Source: Strongylocentrotus droebachiensis
Taxonomy: Eukaryota; Echinodermata; Echinoidea; Camarodonta; Strongylocentrotidae
Direction: 5' to 3'
Length of the DNA stretch: 64,000 nt
NCBI GenBank assembly: GCA_035222895.1
Contig: JAVYIG010000407.1
Coordinates: 1-64,000, forward strand
The notes below the pieces were generated by a model. That model was given only the letters and a program-made list of their open reading frames with translations. It did not search any database and was not told the origin of the DNA. Below are positions 11,739 to 21,309 of this stretch, piece by piece; the stretch's first letter is position 1; the number at the start of each line of letters is the position of its first letter. The translations under genes were made by a program, and so were the position numbers.

Positions 11739-11879
11739 CGACAGAACAAATGCGTCGCTGGTGATCTTCTCCCACGCCGGGAGAAATCTCCGGAGCCGCC
11801 CGCCGACCTAAGACCCAAGCACTCGGGGGAAGCCATCATCTAGAGAATGACTTCCCACCACCACGAAAGGGAGTCCGGG

Positions 11880-12406
11880 AAGATGAAAATCCCCCGCGAC
11901 TACCCCTGGACGACCTACCCCTAGAAGTCGAACCACGTAGTGAAACTATCTCCACAAAGGTGGGGGCTGGCCACTGGAATCTGCGGAAGCAGTCCTGGAA
12001 TTTGATGCGGTCGAATGCCCAAATAAGTGAGCACAGCCTCCCGACGATACTTCTCGATGGAATGCGAAGTCACCGCAAGCCGTGAGAAAAGATCAAACAA
12101 CAAATTGTCACTTTTATCAAAAGGACCACGAGTCCCAAACTTCTTCCCCAAACGACTGGCCACCGCCACAAGTTTGGGAGAAACCCGTTTAGGACACAAA
12201 TACGAATCCGCATCCTGAGGAACGAAAGCGTACTTGTCCACCTGCCGCTTAAGAAATCCCGTCGATGACGACAAGTCTTCTGCGGCATTCACAAATTCTT
12301 CTTTGTGTAGATCAGGAAGAAACAGTCCCTGAAACGCTGAAGAGTCCGATTTAGAAGACAGGAAGCCCCGCCGATAACTCCGGGACGACACAAGAATCGG
12401 GCACAT
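11880..12406 (-). pseudogene. DIRS Gag-like conserved region, copy 1
   Basis: An open frame from 12406 contains the block conserved with copy 2: FLSSKSDSSAFQGLF, VNAAEDLSSSTGFLKRQ, PKRVSPKLVAVASRLGKKFG and YRREAVLTYLGIRPHQIPGLL. DIRS ORF1 products are thought to package RNA. The frame stops shortly after GDSFTTWFDF, where copy 1 departs from copy 2: about 55 bp here stand in place of about 245 bp there. In another frame the 55-bp block reads Arg/Gly/Ser-rich (RGRSSRGSRGGFSSSR), like the basic tails of some Gag proteins. No zinc knuckle is seen. Confidence 0.7.
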
Positions 12407-12532
12407 ATTTGTGAAACAAGGCTAACGAATCCGCCGCCAGAGACACAAACGGAGTAGACACAATCATCCCCCGCAACTGAACCAGACGACTGAGCGATGG
12501 AACCAGTGTCCCAACGATCAACCGAGCCCCCC

Positions 12533-13840
12533 CTATCTTGACCAGATAAACAGGGACGATCCCCGCCTCTCGGAGCGCCCAACGAAGCGTGAGGCGGAGA
12601 AGCAAAAAAGAGAGGACCCCGGCTGAATACGACAACTCGAAACCCGCACCGGCGACTGCTCAGGCGAGATCGATGCATCTTCGGAAAACTCCGAAAATAA
12701 ATCAACCGCGATCGGATCCGAAAGTGAAGTAGGACGAACCGGAGGAGCCGACTCGGGCACCGAAGATCGAAAAGCGTCAGCAAAAGCCCGCATCCAATCC
12801 GAAAATTCCGGCGGGGGTGGAGGCACCGACGGAGGGAGAGTAGCCACCAAAGGCGGACCCCGAGGAGCCGCAAACGGTGCCATAAAATCAGAGCGCGGAT
12901 TCTTCGAAGGATAAACAAAATCCGAGGAAGAACCGGCCACAGCGTCCCGGGAACCCCGCCTCTTACGAGACGTAGCGGTAACGGAAAAGGCCGAAGAAAC
13001 GGGACGGTTATCCGATAAAAGCCCGACGGTAGGAGCTCCCCGCAAACCGAATCGGGAAAACGGAACACGCACCGACGGAGAGGCGCGGTTAGTTGAAGCC
13101 CCAGGATCCGACTCGGCTGCACGGGTATCCGGACCGAAATCCGGAACCGGCAAATCCGACAAAGGGACAGAAGAACCGATCGGTGACCGGTTCAAGTCCG
13201 GATCCACGGAAGCAACCCGAATATCCGTCGATGGATTTGTGCACCGACCAAACAAAAGACCTGACGGAACAATTGTTGGCGGTGCAGAACTAAGGCCCGT
13301 TCCACCCAGAGTTAATACCTCTGGGTTTCCGGGAACCGTCCCGAGGGGAGATAAAATCGCCCCCTCGACCATTCTCATAGGCTTGCCTTGCCCGCATAAA
13401 TGTCTGCTGACATTTGCATCCCCGGGGTTTGCGGTGTCACCACCGCTCCCGAGGGGCGTAACTAACGAAGACTTATTACTAGAATCCTTCGTCTTCGTAT
13501 CCGTCGATGGATTTGTGCACCGACCAAACAAAAGACCTGACGGAACAATTGTTGGCGGTGCAGAACTAAGGCCCGTTCCACCCAGAGTTAATACCTCTGG
13601 GTTTCCGGGAACCGTCCCGAGGGGAGATAAAATCGCCCCCTCGACCATTCTCATAGGCTTGCCTTGCCCGCATAAATGTCTGCTGACATTTGCATCCCCG
13701 GGGTTTGCGGTGTCACCACCGCTCCCGAGGGGCGTAACTAACGAAGACTTATTACTAGAATCCTTCGTCTTCTTTCTCGCGACAGAACTTGATTTCTTCT
13801 TCGTGAAACCTGCTAAGAGAAAATAAGAACTGCGAGACAT
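12533..13840 (-). CDS. DIRS ORF1 N-terminal protein with duplicated 92-residue module, copy 1
   Basis: Open for 435 codons from the Met at 13840 (MSRSSYFLLAGFTKKKSSS), chosen because the same start context exists in copy 2. An upstream in-frame Met at 13894 is an alternative. After a basic start (FTKKKSSSVARKK) come two identical 92-residue modules, rich in Gly/Pro/Ser, encoded by the 276-bp hairpin repeat. A Ser/Pro-rich middle follows, then PPPPPEFSDWMRAFADAF and an acidic DLFSEFSEDASISPEQS segment. The frame ends before the conserved Gag block at 11880-12406, so the original protein was probably longer. It is called Gag-like from its position ahead of RT, not from a recognised domain. Confidence 0.6.
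   Translation of the reverse strand: MSRSSYFLLAGFTKKKSSSVARKKTKDSSNKSSLVTPLGSGGDTANPGDANVSRHLCGQGKPMRMVEGAILSPLGTVPGNPEVLTLGGTGLSSAPPTIVPSGLLFGRCTNPSTDTKTKDSSNKSSLVTPLGSGGDTANPGDANVSRHLCGQGKPMRMVEGAILSPLGTVPGNPEVLTLGGTGLSSAPPTIVPSGLLFGRCTNPSTDIRVASVDPDLNRSPIGSSVPLSDLPVPDFGPDTRAAESDPGASTNRASPSVRVPFSRFGLRGAPTVGLLSDNRPVSSAFSVTATSRKRRGSRDAVAGSSSDFVYPSKNPRSDFMAPFAAPRGPPLVATLPPSVPPPPPEFSDWMRAFADAFRSSVPESAPPVRPTSLSDPIAVDLFSEFSEDASISPEQSPVRVSSCRIQPGSSLFCFSASRFVGRSERRGSSLFIWSR
13223..13774 (-). repeat. Two identical 276-bp hairpin-rich tandem units, copy 1
   Basis: Units start at 13223 and 13499 and look identical until about 13770. Each is a chain of short inverted repeats: TGCACCG/CGGTGCA with inner CCAA/TTGG, CCCAGAG/CTCTGGG, CGAGGGG/CCCCTCG, AAATGTC/GACATTT, CCCCGGGG, GCGGTG/CACCGC and CGAAGAC/GTCTTCG. 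276 is a multiple of 3, so both units stay in the ORF1 frame. Confidence 0.9.
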
Positions 13841-14203
13841 ATTATAACCTGCGGGAAAGAAAATTAAACAAAGGGTACGAGCAATTATCAACAAGAATTA
13901 AAGAATTAAATAAACTACCAGTGACTAAAACACCCCACCGACTACCCCCGCACGCACCCGAGGCCTCGGAGGAGTGAGGACGGGCAAACGCGAAAGCGGA
14001 AACGTAACAGTAGTCGGCAAGAAAACGTTCTAGAATACTGATAAATAAATAAATTCACGGAGTGAAACTACTCTCTAACGAACAGGAAATCGTAGAGAAT
14101 ATTATAAAAGGCGAAAATGCGAACCAAAAAGTGACTAAAGAGGAAAAACTCTTCAACTTTTGGGAGCGATTTTTAGTGTAACTTATCCGTTCGGATGCGA
14201 AGA

Positions 14204-14358
14204 GATAAGAGGAAGAGGTTACGTTGGCGGCGCTCGGACGCAAGGGTCACGGAGGGCGCCATTGGTCGGGGGGGTATGAGCAATTTGGCGATGTGTTTTA
14301 AGTTTCGGTTATGCAATGTTGAGGTGCAACAATAGCAAAGTAGAATAGGTAGATACGT
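14204..14358 (-). repeat. DIRS copy 1 right inverted terminal repeat
   Basis: Inverted partner of 8597-8751. The outer 18 bp (14359-14376) is unique to this end. Element transcription would be expected to start in or near this repeat, because the coding strand runs leftward from here. Confidence 0.9.
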
Positions 14359-14574
14359 TGATTTATTGATGTAAATAGCGAGATATTTTGGAAACAAGAC
14401 GAATATTTCTCTGGATATTTTCTTGACCAAATATCCCCCTAATTGCAACTGCAGGCTGATGAAGTCGCAAATTAACTGATAAATTTGTGATCGGGATAGT
14501 TAAAATAGCAAGTTATAATTAGGCAAACTCGAGCTGATGAAGACAGGCCTACTGTAAGAAAATCGCACATGCAT

Positions 14575-14575
14575 C

Positions 14576-14606
<31 letters not shown>

Positions 14607-14607
14607 T
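14575..14607. repeat. (GA)n microsatellite ending in poly-G
   Basis: GA dinucleotides followed directly by a run of Gs, just outside the right arm of the interrupted inverted-repeat element. Confidence 0.8.
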
Positions 14608-14935
14608 ATGGAAAGTTAGTGTGGACAATATGATAATTTTTGTTCGCCAAGAGCTATAGGGGTGTTAGATCTACGATGTCTGTTTTGGGGGTCAAATCTT
14701 ACAAATTATTTAACATAACTGTAATGAACATAAACACAAATTCGAACAATTAACACTGTTTTGCTTTACAGCAGATGATTACATCCAACTTCACGAGTGA
14801 AATTCATTAACTTTTTTGTTGATATTTTGATAAGGAAAGAATATGTAACTTCCTCAACAAAACAAAAAACAATAATCATCATCCTCTCTCACTTTCTTGT
14901 CGCACAGCAGTATATTGACAGAGCACAAAAGAGCA

Positions 14936-15019
14936 TATTGTCTGTTTGGAACCAGAAGGGCATTTACCCGTATACCTTTATCACAGAGTTAACACCCTTC
15001 TGGCTCCAAACAGACAATA
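14936..15019. repeat. 84-nt hairpin, best member of the AGAAGGG hairpin family
   Basis: TATTGTCTGTTTGGAACCAG at the left pairs with CTGGCTCCAAACAGACAATA at the right with one mismatch, and AGAAGGG/CCCTTCT extends the stem inward. The loop side carries GTTAACACCC, a motif shared by other members at 20.5, 31.6, 32.4, 35.6 and 35.8 kb. Confidence 0.8.
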
Positions 15020-16352
15020 CTTTCTGAGCAATAAGAGGTGTGTGCTAATCTCTGTGCTGACAGATATGAATAAGTTCCCCCATGGCTCTTAGCAGACAAT
15101 ATTCAATTTTAGGGTAACAACAACATGTATTAACATGAACAACAGGACCAAGTATGACTCATTTCAAGGGATTTTTTCTTATTTTCAGAAGGCGAAGTTG
15201 AGTATTTGGATTGATATAATGATGGGTCTGTTGTGTCAACATTTATCACGGTTCAAATGATGCCTTTCAGACCCATTTCAGATATATTATGACAAAGAGG
15301 GTTGGTATGTACTTAGCAACTCATGTACGGAGAAGTGACGTCGTGTTATGGGTTCTACTTTCATTGTTATATTTCTCTATTGAAGGTGAAGTTCTCCACA
15401 CGCAAGCTGTGAAAACTAAGAAACATTATATGTGCATCAGTGCTTGATTGTTTTTTTGTGGAATTTTGATGAATCATAATAGACATGGACTGTTTCATGC
15501 CACACTGTAGGTCCATTGTTAAAGTCTATACTTATAAATTAACCCAATCAACCTGAAGCACAATTGGGAGCTATATATAAGCTATTAAACTCTTCACAAG
15601 AAGCATATTTCTGTACTCGATTCTTTAACAATGTTTTTAACAGTGCACAAAATACACATTCTTTACAATAAATTATTTTTCCTTCAATATGAATTGTTGA
15701 CCATTAGACCCAACATCATGAGTTAAAAATGCATTTCTTCAATTTTTGTACAAAAAAAAACACATGGCTTTTAAAAAATGTTTTAAAAGATTGAACATTA
15801 TCTATCATATGAATAAAGGAAGGAAAATGAAAAATTAGGATAATGTACAAAACAAAGTCCGATCTAAACACCAGGGCAATGTACATTAAAACAAATGACC
15901 TTTATTATTTGCCTTCCGAGGCACATGATATACTTGACTTCAGTTATTTCTATTAAATATGGACTATGATATGTATTTGATGGTACATGTAACTAGAACC
16001 TCTGCTACCTGGTGGTTCATGTCTTCAACCTTTGTCATACAATTCTCAGAAAATTGACAATGGCTGGATTTCATCTTTATGGGAAATATACAAAGCAACA
16101 ACCCACTTCCATGACTTGTACACTATGGTTGGTTACTGGTAATAATTTTACAAGAAAATTTAAAGCGAATGAGTGGTTTTGACTGTAATTTGACTAGTAA
16201 TAGATTGGACAAATGTCCATATAGTAATGGAGTAAGTGTTTTTCTATTTTTCATACAGAAATGAAACAATCACTCCAAATAACCAATGGTTTAAATCTCA
16301 AACTATATCAATACAGAATGACCAGTGATAAAATACTAGGGTGCCCCAGGAG
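15020..16352. other. Non-coding stretch, possible 3' UTR of the exon at 16353
   Basis: AT-rich with no ORF of interest. A minus-strand AATAAA lies at about 15901-15906, roughly 450 nt 3' of the predicted stop codon at 16353, and could be a polyadenylation signal. Confidence 0.35.
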
Positions 16353-16439
16353 CTAGCCCATGTGAACTGTAGCCTCTACATTGTCTTCTGCCTCTGGCTC
16401 TTGATCATACAGGATCTTGACATTAGATTGGAATAAGTC
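16353..16439 (-). CDS. Probable last coding exon, unidentified gene
   Basis: On minus, a strong 3' splice site (a pyrimidine run ending TTTTTTTTCTTTGAG) precedes a 28-codon open stretch ending in TAG. It reads DLFQSNVKILYDQEPEAEDN, then VEATVHMG and stop. The composition (an acidic tail free of repeats) and the phase-0 acceptor directly abutting the frame favour a true C-terminal exon. The protein family is not recognised. Upstream exons should lie to the right. A stretch at about 18970-19085 with a good 5' splice site (ACAG|GTATTTG) could be one, but its phase does not join directly to this exon, so it is not annotated. Confidence is limited because only one exon is seen. Confidence 0.45.
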   Translation of the reverse strand, partial: DLFQSNVKILYDQEPEAEDNVEATVHMG

Positions 16440-16926
16440 CTCAAAGAAAAAAAATCTGAAGGGTTTAAAATAATACCCACAAAACAAAGTGTTCAATAAA
16501 CATTTAGGCAGACACCTGAATGGACATCTTATCTAAATGTCCTGTATAAATCAGCATGAAATTGCTTTTTTGCAGTTTCAAATTATTCACATAAAAGGAT
16601 GATGAGAATATTGATTGATTTTCGGAGCCCCTGCATGTACATACAATGATAAAGCTATTCTTATGTTCCATCAATGTTTTATTCAAACAGGAAAGAATGA
16701 AGCAAAATGTTAGCACATGTGCCATATGTCTCACAGTATGTAAAGAGAGTATGTAAATGTAAACTTGGCCTTTGTAAATGTTTGCTGTCTCGTCTGGGAA
16801 TACTACAAAATTCATAAATCTAAAGGCCGCACTAAATGCTAACAAATATTAATACAAGATAGAAGGGAAGTCTTATTGCATTCATTTTTGTATAGGAGTT
16901 CTACATGTTTACAGTCCTACAATGAT

Positions 16927-16989
16927 CCCATTGTATTGATCTTACATCCAATTGATTCCATTGTATTGATCTTACATCCAATTGATTCT
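16927..16989. repeat. 30-bp tandem duplication
   Basis: TTGTATTGATCTTACATCCA starts at 16931 and again at 16961. Looser CCATTGGT/CCCATCGGT variants continue to about 17130. Confidence 0.8.
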
Positions 16990-18047
16990 ATGCCCTACTG
17001 GTACTACACATGTACACGTATTTCCCTTTTTTTGGTCCTCATACCATTGGTACTATTTCCCACTGGTCTTACATCCCATCGGTCCTACATTCCATTGGTT
17101 CTAGTCTTGTTAGGTCTTTATTCCACCAGTCCTGTGATTTCACAGGATAAATGCAAGGTTTAAACAGGACTTTTTTTCTTTCTTTAAAAAAATACTTTTG
17201 GTCCATTGGACGAAAGGATGTACATGTACATGTTCACCTACGTACAAGCTTTTATGGGCATCAAGGAATAAGTTTCATTAGTACATGGATGAGGATTAAA
17301 CTTTGGGTTCAGCTGATGGATCTTAGAAAAAGAAAAAGAAATCTACATCTAGAAGGAGTAAAACCTATGTATCATATCCTGTTCTTGACATGTATATTCT
17401 TTCAAGGACTTTGTTTTGGTGTGGTTTTATAGTGCCCACTTCAGTTCTTAATTATTTTTACATTAATTAAGAATGTAGAAATTCACAAAGAACTATACAA
17501 ATATTATTCTCGATCATTGTTTGGTGTATTTTCATCCGAAGAGTGATTCATTATCATTGGAAACTAAACTATTATGGCAAACTCGCAATCCTTGAGTATA
17601 TTTGTCTAGATATCACGCAAGTAATTTGTCAATTGCAGATTTACACAACATACATTATATCAACACTGTTCAACTGCAAGATCAAGACAGAGGAAATCCT
17701 CATGCATTTAGATCAGCAATGCATGACAATGGAGCAGTGCATTAAAGCATGAAATATTGGTTTCATTTCAATGGAAAAAAGAGAAAAGGTGTTTCAAATG
17801 TATGCAAACATGTGGTTATGGAGAAAGATTTGTGTGCATTATGCCGTGTTATGACTCAGCCAGGGAATGAATGTCCGATTGTATGGTTCATTAAATACAT
17901 GACTACATGATTTGAAATCGCTTCTTGAGGTTTGCATGTACATGTAGAATGCCAGAGAGCTAAGTTCAGTTCCTATACAATGTGTGATATATGTTGAGAC
18001 AAGTGTACAGCTACATGTACATGTACACACAGATGGGGAGAAAGAGC

Positions 18048-18049
<2 letters not shown>

Positions 18050-18107
<58 letters not shown>
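18050..18107. repeat. (GA)n microsatellite
   Basis: About 58 nt of pure GA, followed by GA-rich sequence and a poly-G run near 18139-18148. Confidence 0.9.
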
Positions 18108-18110
<3 letters not shown>

Positions 18111-20128
18111 CGTAAACAAGATAAGGGGAAAGAGAAAGGGGGGGGGGGACAGAAAAGCATATGACCAAAAAATACAGTAAAGAGTAGAGAGAAAGAAATA
18201 GAGGAAGACAATGGACCGAGACAAGGAAAGAAGAAGAGATGAACTTAACTTTTTGTAATGCATATTACATTTTTCATACACCCACGTCATACAAAGCCCT
18301 TTGCTATTGTCCTTGAGCATTACATGATTGAATGTATCTAGCAGGGTAGTCGTACTTGTGAGCCTTGTTGCTATGGGATCGGTAATGATATTGTACCTCC
18401 AACTCAGTCATACACCAGACGGCTCAGTTGATAGTCTAATTATGATAATTACCGGCGCGCGATTAGCAGGTACAGTATGTGCAAGCCATAGCCTAGCAGT
18501 AATTATCCTTTGACAATGCAATATGCTTGTCAGGGGTGTAAAAAAGATTAGAATGACACTTGCTAACTCATGTGGACATGTGAAGGTGTCAACTGACCTA
18601 ATGCAATTAACATCCCATCAATGAGTGGTAAAAGAATGTTAGAATGTAAGAAAAATAGTACATCTCTGAATTCTAATATGTCTTTAAAATTAGATATCAT
18701 TTAAATTAAAGAAGTGATTTAACGGGGACAGTGATCAACTGGGACAGGGATTCATATTATTGTTGCAACCCATGCAATCATGTTTACCGGTACCTAAAAT
18801 CGTTTGAGCTGATTTTTCAACCTGTATTTTCAAAATTAGTGCTTTTAACACTATTCAATTTTTTTTCTAGACCAGTAGCTTTATGAGAAGTGCTTACACT
18901 TTTAATCATATAATGCATGAAGCAGAGTATTTATAATGAAATGCAGAAAATTCGCAGAACTGAGCAAAGCAAAGCAAATACCTGTTGCAAAACAGTACTT
19001 TTTGCACGCTGTGTATTGCTGTCTCCTCAGGAGCTGTATGACGTAAATGTAGGTAGAAAATAAGATGAAACCAAAGCCATACAATTCTGGCTCACAAAAT
19101 ACCTACACCTAATATAAAGACAATGTGAAACTGATACAAACTACTAATGCACACAGGCAATACGTAAAGCAAGTGAATACAAGAAGAGAATGTGTTAAAG
19201 CAGGAATTTGGGGGTACCAGTATTTTAATGTAAAAAGCTTGCAATATGTAGATTTATGAGAATGGATGAACAATTCATTTCTGTTATTTTTCTCTTCAAG
19301 AAGACCAGAAAATAAGTCAAGTGTACAATATAATAGGGGCATAGATTTTTGCAATATTCTAAGTTTCAATTATGAAGTTGGGGGGGGGGGGGAGACACCA
19401 TTTTCTACCCTTATTCTTATTATCCATTTTAAAATGTTTTAAAGGTGAAATTCAAAGAAAATCACAAATATGTCAACTAATGTATCACTAGAAACTGGTA
19501 AGCTAACAGATGGCCATCGTACAAGTTTTAGGTCAACTACATACCAGGCGATTTATAAAAATAGAAATACAACCACCTCCATAGCAGCTGGGATATACGA
19601 GAGATTCCCCAGAAAAATAACGATGTTTTAATGATGTCACTATATGGACCAATACTACCCAAGCAGACGACATCCCATTAAGAATGAACATGATTGCAAA
19701 GCTCTTATTTGTCAAATTATAATGAGTTTAGTGTATATAAATGTAATGGCATGTCAAACTATTCAAAAGGGGATATGACCCGATTCTAATAACTAAAATT
19801 GTTTGCTTGTAAATACACAGGATAGGGGTTAATTAACAATCAAAGAAACCAGACTTTAAAATTGAAAACCCCCCCGGAATGATATTAAGGACGGCATTTG
19901 TTCCCTCTTGAAACGCTGAACATACCGCGTTGTGTGCAGCTGAATATACAATGGTGTCTTATTTTGTTTACAAGCGACAGATTCCTTTATTTTTGTATTT
20001 CTGCATTTGTCATCAAAATAAAAACATGCGCGGGGTTTAGAGTGAGGCAATAGATTATACATTTAGCCTGACGGTAGTGAAGTAAGAGAAAGAACTCAAG
20101 AAAAGATGAAAACACAGGCACTGAAAAT

Positions 20129-20190
20129 GTGTGAGATGTCATGGGACATCGTCTGCTTGTGCAAATCATGTCCATACTGTGATCTCACAC
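20129..20190. ncRNA. 62-nt pre-miRNA-like hairpin candidate
   Basis: GTGTGAGAT (20129-20137) pairs with ATCTCACAC (20182-20190). Inside, ATGGGACAT pairs with ATGTCCAT with one bulged base, leaving an ~18-nt loop. Size and shape suit a small hairpin RNA, but there is no evidence of expression, and an anonymous foldback is equally likely. Confidence 0.25.
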
Positions 20191-20541
20191 ATCTCAGCAG
20201 CGTTCGGAGAGCTCGGAGTTCAGGTGCTATGCCGGGGCTGTATTTAAGCGTTTTGTAATTGATAATAATCATTACTTTGAATGTTTCTAAGCATTGAATT
20301 TTGATGACCTTGTCGAATCAAAGTTTCAACTTTGCAATAATGAAATTAAAGTTAGTTTTTAAAATCAATGAATATCTACTTTAAAAAGAGAGGGAATTAC
20401 TTCCTTAATTTGTGGAAGCTCTACACGTCTACTACATCTTCTTTCCCATCAAAGTGTTCCAGTTAGCAATAAAAGGTTTGCTGATAAACCATCCAATAAG
20501 TGTAGCTGTACAGCTCTCCAGCCAATAACATATGAACATGT

Positions 20542-20615
20542 CTGCCGAGAGTCAGAAGGACATTCACTCTGTGTAAAAGAATGGAGCTAAGACCTTTCTG
20601 CCTCTCATTCTCAGC
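20542..20615. repeat. AGAAGGG hairpin family member
   Basis: Left arm CTGCCGAGAGTCAGAAGGACAT pairs imperfectly with right arm GACCTTTCTGCCTCTCATTC then TCAGC. Same motif order as the 14936-15019 hairpin. Confidence 0.6.
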
Positions 20616-21064
20616 ACAAGAACATGAATGTTATTGAAACAGTAACGGCAAGTGAAATTAGAGATGCCATCAAAGAAAGTAGGAGAGCAATTATACTTCC
20701 TAATATAGCCTTGAGGTCTGCTAAGCTTGATTACAGTCTGCATGGTTCATACAGTATGTACAATGATCATCACCACTCATTCAACGCAAATGTCCTAGAA
20801 TTTGGTTTCATTTCATCTAGCCTAAAATTCATACATACACTTTACCCCTGGAGGGGCTGCTCCAGGATTCTATACGGAAAAAAAAGGGGGGGGGGGAACA
20901 ATCCTGAAATCTCTGACAGGCCAAAGGAGATATCTTTTTGTGTACTTAAAGAATGCCAAATTGGGTTCCTTTTTAAAAGAGGGCATAGGCCGGGAATGTG
21001 CCCCTTTACATCTGCAAGTGGTCATAATCCCAAGATGGAATAGAATTTACTGATATGCATTACA

Positions 21065-21309
21065 TACACTCTTATTTCCACGGAGTCAAATTTCACTCTG
21101 AATGGCGTCAGCTGGGAGTCAACTCTATTCCTAGTTAAAGTGACACGGAAAAGGAATCATCTTGACTCTGAATTGAGGCAATTCTCAGCTGATGCCACAC
21201 AATCCGAGTCAAATTGATTCGGAATCCGTGTCACTTTAACTAGGAATAGAGTTGACTCCCAGCTGACGCCATTTAGAGTGAAATTTGACTCCGTGGAAAT
21301 AAGAGTGTA
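21065..21309. mobile_element. 245-bp foldback MITE
   Basis: Two 85-bp arms (21065-21149 and 21225-21309) are reverse complements with one mismatch seen. The ends read TACACTCTTATTTCC and GGAAATAAGAGTGTA, consistent with a TA target duplication. The 75-bp centre is itself partly self-complementary (AGTCAAATTGATTC). No coding capacity, so it is a non-autonomous DNA transposon, plausibly Tc1/mariner-mobilised judging from TA. Confidence 0.85.

Larger units (their letters stand above)
8555..14376 (-). mobile_element. DIRS-type retrotransposon, copy 1
   Basis: The ends are defined in two independent ways: by where similarity to copy 2 stops, and by the ICR, which joins the complements of both termini. 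The left end starts CATGAAAATCAG and the right end finishes GATTTATTGATGTAAAT. Sense order on minus is right ITR, hairpin-repeat Gag-like ORF, Gag C-terminal region, RT, RNase H, tyrosine recombinase, ICR and left ITR. This is the classic DIRS order. No target duplication is seen, as expected for recombinase-mediated integration. Every reading frame is interrupted, so the copy is not autonomous. Length is 5822 bp. Confidence 0.93.
8393..14549. mobile_element. Older inverted-repeat element split by DIRS copy 1
   Basis: A 28-bp inverted repeat lies just outside DIRS copy 1. The left arm at 8393-8420 begins GGCCTGTCTTCATCAGCTC, and the right arm at 14522-14549 is its complement with one mismatch. 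The arms are 134 bp and 145 bp from the DIRS ends. This suggests that the retrotransposon inserted into a small foldback element of about 340 bp. The true outer ends of the older element are not resolved. Confidence 0.55.
16440..20128. other. Non-coding or intronic stretch
   Basis: Probably largely intron if the 16353-16439 exon is real. It contains a 30-bp direct tandem pair (16927-16989), a long GA microsatellite, and a homeodomain-core-rich patch near 18430-18460 (TAATTATGATAATTA). No exon could be supported with confidence. Confidence 0.35.

Noticed and set aside
13239-13826. 195-codon plus-strand ORF across the DIRS hairpin repeats
   Set aside because: Antisense to the element's coding strand and generated by the same in-frame 276-bp repeat; no domain.
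18970-19085. Possible transmembrane exon on minus
   Set aside because: A good 5' splice site (ACAG|GTATTTG) but a poor acceptor, two open frames to choose from, and a phase incompatible with joining directly to the 16353-16439 exon.
19533-19715. Hydrophobic 60-codon minus ORF
   Set aside because: No pyrimidine-rich acceptor and no recognised family.
20624-21043. 139-codon plus ORF
   Set aside because: Runs through a hairpin-family flank and a poly-G tract; no homology or codon evidence.
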